Shown here piece by piece: positions 8,245-21,100 of a stretch of 64,000 bases of DNA. The notes beneath the pieces were generated by a model. It saw only the letters and a list, made by a program, of their open reading frames with translations, searched no databases and was not told the DNA's origin. The position numbers and the translations under genes are program-made. Each line of letters begins with the position of its first letter. Positions within the stretch are counted from its first letter, which is position 1. The stretch is taken from NCBI RefSeq assembly GCF_019649055.1, contig NW_026570317.1, positions 248,001-312,000 on the forward strand, in the 5' to 3' direction. The DNA comes from Paramacrobiotus metropolitanus (Eukaryota; Tardigrada; Eutardigrada; Parachela; Macrobiotidae).

Positions 8245-10767
8245 AGAGGCCGACTTACCAAGAAAATATGGGAAAAGATTAGAGAATATAAGAAAATTTA
8301 AGAAAGTGTAAGAAAACATAGGAATGCATAACAAACTTAAAAGAACTGGGACGGTTCATCAGCCTTTAGCTAAACACCAGCCCGACGTCGTGTCTGCTCG
8401 ACGAATTTTCTTCGACGAAATGGAGCGCACACATACGCAAATTCCATATTTAAATTTTTACCATTCCCACTCTCCTGTAAACTAATAATTCCGAAATAAA
8501 TAAGCTGTATGACGCTGTACTACTGGAAAGTATCAAAGCTTATTAAAACTGCAATAGTAGTTTTTTGCACTGTATACATAGAGCAATTACGTGTATATCA
8601 TGTATGTACATGGCGATATCAATTTTTGCACTGTAAGCATAACTTATACCTGCTTCGGCTAAATTGTGTGTTATTAGACCACTCCTTTCTGCTGTTGGGT
8701 AACTTTAATGGGTTATTCACGTTAACATAGATTAAAAGCAAAATTACGCAGTTCATCATTTCAACACGTAATACACTTCGTCCAGTCTCTTACCGATAGT
8801 CTCTCTTCTGCTGTTTGATAACAATACGAAAAGTCAGACATCTTTCTGTGTTGGCTGGTATACGGCCAGTGCAGCGCACCATGGTGCATAAGTTATGATT
8901 CATAGAGATAAGGACGGGTATGTTAGAAAACCGAGCTGTGCAGCGCGGTATCTTGAATACGTGCGGTATAGTTGTTTTGACCATTCGGAGCGCAGATAAG
9001 CTCCGGATCGATGATGACACACGTTACCCGTCGTTATCTACTGCGCATTATGCACAGAAAACCAACTGGCGTTGGAAAGATACAGGAATGCCTGAGTCTT
9101 CGCAATGATGTATTGCGATACCAATACTGCATGCTTTCAACTGTAGATAGAAACACGACATAATATTAAAACAACAATTAATGGTTTGGTACTGGTGGTC
9201 AAACTTTTATAGTCCTTTAATTCAAAACGATGTTCATAATGCTAAGCAGTATAAGTTGATTAACATACCCAGTAACACTCTACCGCAGGCCTGTGTTATG
9301 GACGACAAACATTTTGGACTGGGAAGGAAAATATAGTGCTGTAGTGAGTGTAATTGCTTGTAAACATTGCGAGAACATGTCTGCAGAGAAAAAGACAGAT
9401 AAGTGAAGACCTTGTTTTTGAAAGTGTCAACTACAGACTACGACCAAGAGCCAGCAAGGTGGTAAAACACTAAACAGTGTCACGTTTTAATTTTTAATCT
9501 AGCGTACTCAGTACCGGCTCGTCCCATCTGTTCGGTATACTGGCAAGTGGCACGTGAACTTTGCTGTTATTCCAAAAAAACCGGCGCCTTGTATATGCGC
9601 ACATTTTTATATTCACAGGGTAGCTCCACAAACAGCTAACCTTATCTTGTTGTTTTGCTTACTGATTATTTTGCCCGTTGTATATACTGAAGTAGTGGGG
9701 AAAATCATGTGAACCAGCAGCAGCAGACGAACCCAAGCGGTACGTGTGAATTATATTATCCTGCTTTGCGGTGTGCGACTGTGAAACACAGGTGCGATCA
9801 ACGTTGAAAAGTTTACATGACTGATTGTGATTCTTATTCTGATTTGTGGCGCTATTTTTAGAGTGTCTTACATTACCGGCACCTGCCGTTACTGTCACGT
9901 TGGTGAAATGTGGACTCTTTTAAATTGGCTAGAAATCATAGGATCATAGTGACGGGCGACGTAAAAATAAATTTGTATTAGTCTGTGTCTGTGTAAGTGG
10001 TATTAAGGTATTCGACTACGATGGCAATTTGGGTAAGTTGTTAGTAGTTAAATTGTTGTTCCACCTCTTGTCGCTTTAGTTACCTAGTATTATTGACATT
10101 CGGCAGATTTTTACCTTAAAGCTTCTAATAAGTCTGAACACACTACACTACACTGTGTACTTTTAGTATGCGTATTACACCGTAATTTTAAAATGGTTCA
10201 AAGGTTAATTTAAAAGGTACTGTTACCGATAAATTTGGTACAGATATGCTTGCAAAATCGGACCGCGAGCGTGATAGTACTTGTAGTCTTGTACATTGTA
10301 AGCCGCAAGTTGACTACAAAGACTACGCTAATTAGTTATCAGCGTCATTCGTGTACTGTATCTGTAATTTTGATTTAGTACTGCACAGTGTTAATTCAGA
10401 TTAACAGTAAGCAATTTTGAAGTCTAAACGTGGGAACACAGTTAAACACATAAATAAGTAACACGCACACCACAACAATATGGCGTTCTGACATGAGCAG
10501 CGAGAGTTGGGTGCTTATATCGCACGTATACCTGTACTTTCAGAGTTTGCAACCGAATACTACAAATAATTGCAAAGTACGCCGCGATAGGTTACTTGGC
10601 TTACTTCGAAGTTTGGAGCCACAAACAACTTAATTTTTGCAGCTATGGTCACAGCGGCGCCGGTAAAAATAATGGAATATACATAATACCCTGTAAGCAT
10701 GGTTTCTTAGGTTATGACATAGGGAAGAACCGGGTCACAGCATCATTAACTCAAGTGGCGCGTCTGA

Positions 10768-10851
10768 CACATAGCCTATCGTGCTAGCATTGCACCACAT
10801 AGCCTATCGTGCTAGCATTGCACCACATAGCCTATCGTGCTAGCATTGCAC
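10768..10851. repeat. Three perfect tandem copies of a 28-bp unit
   Basis: The unit begins CACATAGCCTATCG and ends GCATTGCAC; copies start at 10768, 10796 and 10824 without spacers. It is a minisatellite, not a CRISPR array. Confidence 0.9.
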
Positions 10852-11194
10852 TCAATACTCTACCGCACTTACGTAATTACCGGTTTAAACGCCACGTTAA
10901 AATGCCTTTGTTCCAGTTTTATTAAATCCGGCATTCTCTATTCCAGTTCTGTACCTTCACGATGTGTTGCGGATGTATTTTTTAATTTTAACGCGACTTT
11001 CATTCGTTTTATTGCGGTGATTCGCGCGAACAGCAGAATGCAAAGTTGACCTTTCTAAATTTCATTAAATACCGTCGCACTTATGCACTTCGTGCACGGC
11101 ACATGCTGTTAACACTTTTCAAGAAAAGCTGACTGTGTTCTGGCAAGAGTTTCAAGGATACCGTATACAATTCACCAAACACTCTCAGCCCTCG

Positions 11195-11329
11195 TATACG
11201 TGGTGCCACATTTTATGCGGCATCTGCCACCTTTTATCGTTTGCCAGTTGCCAGAGTCTCCAGGTTTTATCGCTTGCCATGCCGTTGGCAGTGCCACTGG
11301 CAAGTGCCACTGCCACGTTTTACCCCCTG
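11195..11329 (-). repeat. 135-bp inverted repeat, right arm
   Basis: This is the partner of 7455-7589. Nearby flanks on the outer sides share a second, weaker similarity in direct orientation (GTATATACTC and GGTCACC blocks at about 7306-7360 and 11399-11450), so the arms are not simple ends of one inverted unit. Confidence 0.8.
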
Positions 11330-13247
11330 ACCTCCACATACTATGAAAAGCGGACATGCACGGTCGCCGTACTGTCAAAAACAGAAATGCTGGCTGTTCG
11401 TATATACTCGGGCCGCGTGTAAAATGTGGTGTCCGCTGGTCACCATCTCTACTTATAAAGTGTCCAGAGGCGCGATAGCCGTATAAAAATCCCGTGCTGC
11501 CCACTGGCGTTTCAGAGAATTTATGTTTTATCTCTTTGATAATTCAAGGTAAGCATTTTGCATTCCCATCTTTGCACCATACTTAAACCGTTGTGTTTGT
11601 CCATCGGTCACCGCCACCCTATTAAAAGGGTAAAGGCGCAGTGTCCATTTGCACTCGAGGTTTGTGGCTACCGTAAGGTAGCCACAAGCCACTGTAAAAT
11701 TTTGTAGTGTCACTCACCGTGTGTCCTTCGCATATGGTGTCAGACTTCACCTTTGATCTGCAGTAGTTCTTGAATTACTTTGACCTTTTATACTATAAAC
11801 AAAATTGTTCATTTATGCCTTATGGTTTAGTTTGTAATTGTACCATGATACTTATTAAAGGTTAATAATAGCTCATTTGGCTGTACACTTTTCACAGTAT
11901 TCACAATGCAAAAACGTTATTCGTTTTTACGAACCGCAATGCACACGGCTGTCAACTTGCAAAATTGACTTGACAGCACAGTAGTCTGGCAATGCGAAAG
12001 TTTCGTTCCACTGGAAATCTCTGCCACTCGTTCATCTTACCATGCGGTACTCGGTAGTATACGCACTGTAAGAGAAATCTTACAATTGTTAGCGTCGCGT
12101 CGGTAGCACAGTCTTTGCCCAAATGAACTGAAACAACACCAACACACGTGGATGATGGCTGCCCTGATGAACAACTGTAATTGCCAACTGTGTAAGTTTT
12201 CAATGGGTTTTAGTGGTTAAAGGCAACACCCACGCTCCACGGTTAACGGTCACACGTGTTTCTCAGGGCAAGCATTCACCGCGGTTACACATGTTTGTTA
12301 GGGCAATAATCAACGAGAGTTGGTTAAAGCAACCACCAGTGGACTAGGTGTTGTGTTCAGGTACATGGCTATGTGTTCAGCTTCACGTTCGGTAAAGACT
12401 GCGCTAATAAACTCATGTTATGCGTATTAAATTGCATGTCAAGGCACCCTTGGCAACCGCATAATCACTAAGCACTCCCGCAACAGAATTCGACTTGGAG
12501 GAAAAACGCTGTAGCAATGTTCTGCAAATGAACCTAAAGCGTAATATTATCGATTCAGGAGGCGGACAGTTATCTAGGTACAAGCACTACTGATACGGTT
12601 TTACCGGCGACTCCGTTACGACTTCACCAGTTAGCGCTGTACAGCCTGTACTTATAATTCGTCGAAATATTGTATGATTCGTATCCCGTTACTAATTTAC
12701 TTCCGCCAAGCCATGATTAATAATTCACTCCCGTTATACATAAATCGACCGCGTCACGATCGATCAATCAAATCGTTCGCTTCGAAACGTTTTTCTGGTG
12801 GCATCTCAACGATCAATCTCCTGCATTTATTCTAAATTATGCTCCAAAGAAAACTGCACTGGAAGCTTTTAGAAAACCGGGAATAGGTGCACGACCCGAT
12901 CCGGCAGAAAATCGGAATGCCAGTTCGTCAACCGGGCGCGAACGGGATGCATTATACATATGTGTGCAGCTGAACTCGAAGGCTTCGGAAGGTGTGCACT
13001 TAGCATGCGACGGTCGCGCGTCCGATCAAGCAGATTACTCAAAGTTCGAAACAAGCCAACACCGCAAATGGTCACCCACCCGCCCGCAAACGGGCATTAC
13101 TACCGTTAAGATGGCACATAATAGTGAACATATGAAGACAGGTATTAACAATGCAGACTTTGCAGAGCGTATGTATCTATGTCTGCGGTATCGAAAAGAA
13201 AACCGGTCGCGCAAGCGTGTTTGCAAAATTCACTAATAACTCATGCA

Positions 13248-15717
13248 TTACGGGGTAAAAATAGAATCTTTGCTCATGGCAGCATAAATCTCTTCCAGTT
13301 TTTCCGTAATTTGCTGCGACGAAATGCGACTCTGGCTATTATCACAGAGCGCTTCCTCAATCAAACGAGTGACCCCGGGGTCGGTCGGACGCTTCAAAAG
13401 CGGCACGAAGCCATCAGCAATTTTGGTTAGAATTAGTAAGTCAGACGCCAATGTGATTTGCAGTTCTTCTGTGGTTCCTTTGCGCCATAACCATTTCTCA
13501 AGTATTCCCGCGCTGTAATCCACCAAGTCAATAATAATACAACCAAGACTCCAGACATCTGTCTTCCGGCCAATTTTCTCGCCGTCCTGCCCGGCAAGAA
13601 AGGTCTTGACCATTTCTGGTGACATGTAACGCGCCGTTCCGCGCATATGCGTGATATCTTTTGTGCATGTCCGATTACTCATCATTACAATGCCATCATC
13701 CAGGTCTCCAATGAGAAGTTTATGGCCATTAGGCTTTAAGCGCATCAGAATATTGGCTGGCTTAAGATCGCCATGTATAAATTTATTAGAATGGAGATAC
13801 GCTAAACCTGTTGAAATCTGACGTGCAAAATTAACGACGGTAACTAAGTAAACTTGTTTCGGCGCGGCATCCAAGTTTGCAATCAAATGGGCCAAATCCC
13901 CGTCTGTAATATCAATCAATAACTATTAGAGTCGCTAAAAAACACTTTACGATTAAAACAGCCGTGGTTCTAGACTGGGTCACAACAGCCATTTTTTTAA
14001 AATTGTCCACCTAGAATCGCACCGGCCGGGCGCCGCAATCCTCGGAACCCCATTCAAGGTGGCCCACACTGCGCTAAACTGTTTTTTGCCTAAAGCAGTA
14101 TATTCACCTTGAATATAATCCATCACCAATTCTACTGTTGTTCCTCTGTCCGTTTTGAAGAAGCTGATTTTATGGTATCGGATGACATTTGCATGTTTGA
14201 GCAGCAACAACTGTTTCCATTTTGCAGTGGATGTGTTCTTCTCCTGTAGCATAGCAAGCATTGATTGCCGCATAAAAATTTCCTTGATAGCCACAATATT
14301 CCCAGTTCCAGAAAAATTGCCGCGATCAGTTATCAAGGCTTTGTACACTGTCCCAAAAGCTCCTTTGCCGATTCCATCGGTTCGGGGTTGGTATTCACAA
14401 CTGCACGAACAGCCAAAGCTTTTATGTGGGTTGGACTCACTCTGATTATCGCAATTCGTTTCCGTATCATAATCGGATTCCGAAATTGGGACGTTATTAT
14501 TCTGAATTTCCGGTGTGAGTGATATCTGAACACAGAAAACAACTCTAAAATATAGCTATATATATATATGTTAATTTACCAGGGCACTACCAACGTGAAT
14601 TTAATATTAATTAGCGTTTGCTAACAAAAATAATGTCCCACAAAAACTTTTACCGGTGAACATATCCGCAACATGGGGTGCTTAATAAGCTCTTCGACGG
14701 CAGGCCGCTTGTTGGCAACCGCCTGAAAACATAAATCGAGGAAATTCTTCGCCGCATCTAAAAACTGCCGGTCATCTCCGCAGTCATCCCGGTCTAACTC
14801 AGGACGGTAGAACGGTTTTTCCCCCTTGGCCAGCGCCTGCTGGACTTCTGCAGGTCTAATCCGAAGAACGAGCTCCCCGTTGGTCTCTTTCCGGTAGAAG
14901 CGCGGTGAGTGTCCTTGCAGCATCTCCAGCAGCACACAACCCAACGCCCATATATCGCATGCCAGCCCCACCTGGCCGAAAGTTGCATTAAAGGCTTCGG
15001 GTGCCATGTAAGAGATTGTTCCCACTCCGCGGCGCACTTCATCGTCCCCGATTGCAGAAGGGTCTAACTGCACCAGCAGACCAAAACTGGCAATTTTTGG
15101 CGTGCCGTCCACCGTGAAAAGAATGCTACTGCCATTCAAATCGCGATGGGCAACGTGCCGTTGATGAAGATAGCGAACGCCGTTCAGGACGGCGGTAAAA
15201 TCGGCTTGGATGTGTAACTGGCTGTATCGTTGCTGCATTGAGACATGAGTTTGGATTTTCTCCCTCAGTGTTCCCCCTGCAATAATTCATTAACATTTTT
15301 AAAACGTTCTTGCAAGTGCAGGATTTTATTAGCAAAATATCTACCTGGGCAATATTCCATAAAAATGCGGATTTCCGGGATGTTCTCGAAATAAGCGATG
15401 TCCACAAAGAAATATTTAACAAGATTGTGCTGAGAATTTTTTGTCAGTTCCAGGATGCACTTGAAATCTTGAACATAGCGGTGTAGCTCGGTGTGATTGC
15501 TTGTTTTTTCTAGTTCAATACACTTAACGGCATAATGCTGGCCCGAATTGCTGTCTTCCGTGAGAAACACTCCACGGGATCCCCCACTCACGCCTAGCAG
15601 AGTGTCCAGCTTATGCTGAAATGGCGGGCGATATTCGGCAATACCAAAGCGGTTAATCATCTCCTCACAAGTCTCGTCATCGTTCTTTTCAGTCTTTTGC
15701 ACTGTTTTTACGGACAT
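13248..15717 (-). CDS. Tandem pseudokinase-kinase protein (4 exons, 689 aa)
   Basis: Exons by eye: 15717-15345, 15276-14654, 14525-14108 and 13903-13248. All introns are GT-AG (68, 128 and 204 bp), the phases agree, and the joined frame is open for 690 codons. Domain 1 has a poor glycine loop (LLGVSGGSRGVF), the beta-3 Lys (HYAVK), AHRDLNGSS where HRDLKxxN is expected, and SFG in place of DFG. It is therefore a likely pseudokinase, although APE and DIWALGC remain. Domain 2 has GIGKGAFGTVYKA, VAIKE, HGDLKPANIL and GDLDDG in place of DFG, then GTARYMSPEM and DVWSLGC. It keeps the catalytic Asp, Lys and Asn and could be active. The arrangement recalls JAK- or GCN2-like pseudokinase-kinase pairs, but the closest family cannot be named. 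There is no signal peptide or membrane span, so it is probably cytosolic. Confidence 0.75.
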
Positions 15718-16539
15718 GGTTAAATGAAAACTGCAAACTGCGTCCCACAACCGATACAACTTCTTTACAGATACAATGCCAACGGTAAAGGGATAGTTTT
15801 GCAAAGATATACAGTTTGTGACATCTGCAAATTCTGACAACTGCAAAATATGTTATTCAAGCGTAAAAAATTAACTCCTTTTACTCTACTGTGCTAACAG
15901 CTATGAAACACCGTTTACTCTTGACATGAATGTCACGTCAATAAAATGTTCTTTACTGCCTGCAGCAATGCTTGAACACGCTCGCACATGATATTATGGT
16001 GCAAAGAAAGATGAAACGATTAGCACAGTTGCAGCCGTACTTTTACCCCGGAATGTCCTTTGATGACTAACGGTATATTGTCAAGTTCTGATCAATGTTC
16101 TGCTTAATTTTCTGCCTAACCCCACATGCTATAACTGCTAGTACCGATGTATTAGAAAAACTTCATTGGGTATATTTCCATCCATCAATTCTATATATAT
16201 TCTATATCTATAGACCATGGGCGTTTGTTACTTGTATGGCCGACAAGTAAGGATCCATCTATACAAGTAACGTCATGACCGAACCCACAACGCGGCGATT
16301 CGCTGCCGCGCAAATTAGATGTATGCGTGTGTGAAGGCGGTGCCAAAATCCGTCCACGTAAGGCCATTACGTGTATGCCTGTGACTCCACCCCTTTGCAT
16401 GCGTACATACAAGTTGCCGATCCAGCTGCCAGTCAACCTCAAAATTTCAAACGCTCGTCTTTCGTTTGCTTCTCAACGGATCTTCCCAATCGACATATCA
16501 GAAGATGAAGAATTAAATTTCAAACTTTTTGGTATCTAA

Positions 16540-16662
16540 CAAGTAGATATTTATGGCGAATCAAGAAAGTTATGACTGTTTTGGTTTCTCGTAGACTTAA
16601 CATAAGATGCAAGCCAACACGGGCCCAAGCTATATATTACGAGTATACCTAATTCGAACATA
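16540..16662 (+). repeat. Partial copy of a palindromic MITE (see 47900-48050)
   Basis: Bases about 16552-16610 (TTATGGCGAATCAAGAAAG onward) match the left half of the palindromic element at about 47910-48050. The second arm is missing here. Confidence 0.5.
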
Positions 16663-16670
16663 TTGTTCAT

Positions 16671-16856
16671 CAGTGGCGAATCTAGGCGGGTTTCGGAGGG
16701 GGAGCCAGAGAACTCACACCAAAGGGGGGAGTATTCTCTCGATTTTTTGGCGACCTCTACCGTAAAAAAATTTGCAATGTACCCCCCTCTTGCGAATTTT
16801 TTTGACGGGTTACGGGGGGCCATGGCTGCTCAGGCACCCCCCTAGACGCGCCACTG
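16671..16856. mobile_element. hAT-like MITE with 8-bp target duplication
   Basis: This 186-bp element has ends CAGTGGCGAATCTAGG and CCTAGACGCGCCACTG, imperfect inverted repeats with G/C runs just inside. It is flanked on both sides by a perfect 8-bp duplication, TTGTTCAT (16663-16670 and 16857-16864). An 8-bp duplication with CAGTGG ends fits the hAT superfamily; P elements also make 8 bp. It sits just downstream of the kinase remnant's exon, in what would be its first intron. Confidence 0.8.
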
Positions 16857-16874
16857 TTGTTCATTACCGCTGCA

Positions 16875-17410
16875 TCGTTCCATGAAAAGGCACAGTTGAA
16901 AGTCCTGTTCGATACTGCAAGCGTTCAAGAAATAATACTTCACAATGTTGGAGTGTTCGAGCGCACGAATTGTTTTGAATCTGTTCGAAACCTGTCACGA
17001 CCTGGCGCATAGTTTATTAGCAGCCAGGGAGCTGCTCAAAGGCAGACTAAATATCGTAGCACATCCAACAGCCACAATCGCAACCACTGTTGCCATGCCA
17101 CTACGTCGCTACGCCGTTACAACGCTATAACCAGGTGAGCACTGAAGTATATGATTCACGAAATTGCGCCGAATTTTAATTTCACCGCAAATTCTTGACC
17201 GTTGGATGTGTCTTCGGCTTTACACACATCAAAACCACTGTTTCCACGACCCAGCAATTCGGTAGTACACTTTTGTAGTCCATGGTGGCCAAAGGTTGTG
17301 AATGTTTCTTGCGGGCCGGCAGCCACAAGGCCTGAAAACAGAAACAGTATTTTCCCAGCGATCATGCGGGCGATACTCAACCGCTCGGGTAAGCCGCAAA
17401 CAGCGACCAA
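16875..17410 (-). pseudogene. Remnant of kinase first exon
   Basis: Reading the minus strand, 17290-17160 encodes a glycine loop and beta-3 segment (LLGRGNSGFDVCKAED, then QEFAVKLKF) that ends at a TGA. After about 170 bp of frame-broken sequence, 16990-16875 encodes FKTIRALEHSNIVKYYF and CLFMERCSG. That matches the region after the beta-3 Lys in the other kinase copies, including the splice donor (G|GTAATG) at the same codon. It is thus the N-lobe-1 exon of a fourth family member, damaged in the middle. No later exons were found. A duplicated repeat begins at about 17312, right beside it. Confidence 0.6.
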
Positions 17411-18150
17411 GAGCAGCTTACCGCATTAGGACGCGCATGGCCATCGCGTGCACACATAACTTTCGTACCTTAAGATTGTATGCCAGATATGATGCACGAT
17501 TAAGGGCAAGTCTCGACTTTTGTGCGAATCTAGCTATAGTGCGGTTGCTGAACCGCACGAGATGGCTGTATGCTGAGGCCCACGCAAAAGATTTGGTACG
17601 CTAAGCGTCTCGTGAGGTGGATCTCCTAAATCGTAGCTAGATCCGCTTCGAATCCGAGACCCACCCTAAGGAGGAACGGGCAGCATGAAAAGTGTAATGA
17701 TAATAATCTGAACAAAACGCTAGCTAAGCCATTTAAAATTGTGTGCACTTGCAAGTGCCAGGAGGTCTCATTTGCGGTAGTCGTACTGGATTTCATATTA
17801 TTGCATAATTTACTTTTATTCACTGTCAGTATTTTATTATTCACCATTTACTTTCATTCACATTTATTTTAGTTTATTCACTGACGGGAATACTTATTTT
17901 GGGTTTTGACTCATCCAGCTCAAAAGGTTACAAAACTGGCGTCGAAATATGATGATTCCTGACGTAGCTGCATGTTAGGCCGGGCTGCCGGGGGATAGAT
18001 CTTAATATTATCATTGTATAGGCTGAGTTCGCATCGCGTAGGACCTCCGCAATGTTATTATCTTCTGTTGAGTTTCGTTGATTGTGCTTTGATTTCTAAT
18101 AAACTTTTCATAGCGAGGAAGCCGATACGATCAAACCGCCGGAACGGGTT
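17312..18150 (+). repeat. Dispersed repeat, copy A (pairs with 33087-33840)
   Basis: About 0.8 kb aligns with 33087-33840, starting at GCCACAAGGCCTGAAAACAG and ending near CATAGCGAGGAAGC. Divergence looks to be about 20% with indels. Both copies carry the same 163-bp MITE at the same place, so the MITE was there before duplication or belongs to the repeat. Confidence 0.65.
17504..17666. mobile_element. PIF/Harbinger-like MITE, copy 1
   Basis: This 163-bp element has ends GGGCAAGTCTCG and CGAGACCCACCC and is flanked by TAA on each side, the 3-bp TWA duplication typical of PIF/Harbinger. The interior is shared with 19025-19188 and 33265-33427. Confidence 0.7.
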
Positions 18151-21100
18151 TCCACGTAAAGCGGTATGCATCTATACAGATTACTTGCAATCTTTCCGTA
18201 CAATAATTCGCATTGTCTGAGTGAACAGGCAGCTAATTTGCCCCAGGGTTCGTAGACCCGTAAAATTTCTATGTTGTGACAATAGCACAGCAAAAATATC
18301 CTTTTATGTGGACCAACAATTCACATAAGGGAATGCTAACGTTAACATTCTCGCCCGGCACACATGCTATTGTGATAACCGTTAACATGTTAATAGTTTT
18401 CTCGGCTACACACGGTAAATTGGAATAGTCGGATCACCATGGCGTTTTTGAAAGTTTTGTCCAATATTTAACTTTATTTTTCTTAATTAAGCGCGCAAAA
18501 AGATGTGCAGTAGGACTTCCAAATTACCGGATTTATTTATGATTTCAAGTTTGAATTTTTTTATTCCGTTACCCGCACATGCACGTACAATGTACGAGAA
18601 AAATGTTTTTAACATCGGACGGTGAGCCGCTGTCGGCTTACGTTTATAAAACAAACGATGAACGAGTGCCTCCTATCCATTGCTATATCCGCTTACTGAC
18701 TGGTAAGCATTTAAAGCGCGGCAACCGTTTTCTCTCGGTTCTTGGCAAAACCGTAAAACCGGTTCCGATGTTATGAAATTTTGTCGTCCAAGGATTTGTG
18801 GTGGAGCAGCAGTAATCAATGACTGAAAGAACTAAAGTGCAAAAGTAACAGACCACGTTTTCCTCAAAGAGCACTTCTTATTGGCAAAACAAACGGAACA
18901 CTCTGTACATATTACGGTTCGTTTAGAAGTACAACAACAACGGTATTATTTAATTCGATTTAATTTTCAAAGAATTTGTTCGATCTGTATGTTCACCTGG
19001 ACGTACTTCTGCTTATGTATGTAAGGCCTTGTCCCGAATTCGAAGCGAATCTCGTTATGGTACGGCTGTTCAACCGCACGAGGTGGCTGTATGCAGTGGC
19101 CACGCCTACAGATACGGTACGCGAAGCCACCTCGCGAGGCGGAGTTGCTGTATCGCAACGAGATTCGCTTTGAATTCGGGACGACGCCTAAGAAAACAAC
19201 GTTAGTACATTACTGTACTCTGTACATCCTAGATATTACAGGCAAATAAAATGGGGATCTGTTTTTGGTAAATCAGAAGTTCATTCCTGGCTTAACCATT
19301 ATAATGGCTGTCGAGAAGATGCGCGGCCAAATTACTGAGCATAGTGACATCCAGTTCCCGCAAGTCAACGTCCCATCGCTGTGGACTGTCATCCGGATAG
19401 AAACTGCTGAACCTAAATCAGTAAGCAATGCACCATTATTCAAGCAGCAGGGCCTAAAAACTTGTGCCCACGTAGCACAAAGTGTGCTCACGTAAAGGTG
19501 TATGTGCTCACCTAGATGAGGACTTGTGCTTAAAAATTGCCAATACTCCCCCCTTTGTTGTGATTTTCAAACTTTTTGATGCTATTAATTTTATTTCTTT
19601 TTATTAGAGAAACGTAGTGCTCCCCCATGTCTGACCAACTGCAAAGCAATATAACTTGACATAAAGTGAATATTTTAACATAGCTTAGATCAGCATGTAA
19701 ACTGCTGCAACTGTAGCGGTGGCCAGTTAGCTGTTGTTTAAAGGGTTGGTTAATCCACCATTTCACGATCTGTCGGCTTTCAGATTGGGAAAGTTTGACA
19801 CAAATAGACCGGCAGCGATGCTGGCCTCAAGCTTTACAAATTACCATGCCCACAGACGGTACAATCTAATTTCTATCGTCAAGTTGATTTGACTTGCAAT
19901 GATTGCCCAGCTGCGAAGCTAACCTGCGGATTTTATCGAAGCGGACGCCTTAAAGCTGCAGCTAGCTGACTTCAAAATGGTAGCAGGCCGGAAAAGCATT
20001 ATTTTAAACCATGCGAAATAATTACCCCAAGGAAAACAAAAGATGACCACACCATACACGACCTTTTACTCGGTTCACAACCTTTGACAGGTGTGCACCT
20101 TTCATTCTGTTCACTACCTTTCATTCCCTTTCGCATTTCACGTTCTTCCATTAGCAAAAACTAACGGGAATTTTGCAATATTTGATTTCTTACGCCACAA
20201 TTTTGGAAAGTGTAAAGGAAAGTTCTGCCGCCCCTGCGTACTCGTTGCTCTCTGTCTGCTTATTTTGCTTGTACAACCAAAATAAAGGGGTTGCACATGC
20301 GGCTTGAGCGATCGGAGGTGGCCAACGCATTCGCGTTCACACCCCTTGCTTGCGCTTCCGGTCAGCAGCTTTCCATTATCCCCGCGCACTGCTACGTTTC
20401 ACACAGGAGACGTACAGCATTAACGAAGTACAGGCTGTATTAAGTACTGTATTAATGCAATTTGGATTGAAGTAGTTATGAACAGCTGGGTTGACGTGAA
20501 ATAATCAGTGGAAATAAGTCTGATTCGTCGTTGTCGTATAGACGGTTAAATGACTTAAATGATTTAAGCGCACCGCTTGAAGAGGTTGCAATGTGGACAA
20601 GGTAGTGCCAAATAGGAGTAGACGGAGTGAATGGTTGAGTAGGAAGTTGTGAAATGAGCGGTTGTAAAAGGTCGTGATCGGGGTCTTCACCAAAACAAAA
20701 GCAGGCAGCCAAAAAATGCATAGAAGATCTAAGCAAAAATGTTCAAGCTAGCATTCTGAGATGCACTTGCATTTCCTATTAGTAACTCGGACATGTTTAT
20801 TTTTTTCATTTGCGATAACAGTGTTCCTACTTAATTACCGGGTTGACAGTTAACCCGACCATTTATTAAAAACCATATAGCCAACCAGTTTCCTAAATTT
20901 CGAAAAATATGGTGACGGCAGTTAGAGAGCATGGTAAAACAGACATTGTACGGAGAAATTACAATACTTCAACGCCAAGCAAAGCTTAAAAAACAACCAC
21001 CAAGAAAAATAAAATTTAAATTAGCTATTTTTCTATGAATTTCTTGCAATTCTTGCAGGAACACAGTACGTTAACTTCGCGCTCCGCGCGAAAGTCCCCA

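Larger units (their letters stand above)
7276..13247. other. Long intergenic stretch without a convincing gene
   Basis: No frame here shows a recognisable protein. The stretch holds a 135-bp inverted repeat pair, an A-rich degenerate tract (about 8260-8350), a small perfect palindrome at 8222-8244, and three copies of a 28-bp tandem repeat. A plus-strand frame open for about 168 codons (about 12730-13236) has no start and no family resemblance. Confidence 0.5.

Noticed and set aside
10768-10851. Three 28-bp perfect repeats as a possible CRISPR array
   Set aside because: There are no spacers between units and the DNA is eukaryotic.
12730-13236. Frame open for about 168 codons on the plus strand
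   Set aside because: It has no start codon at a sensible place, no domain character and no splice partners; one or two such frames are expected by chance in 64 kb.
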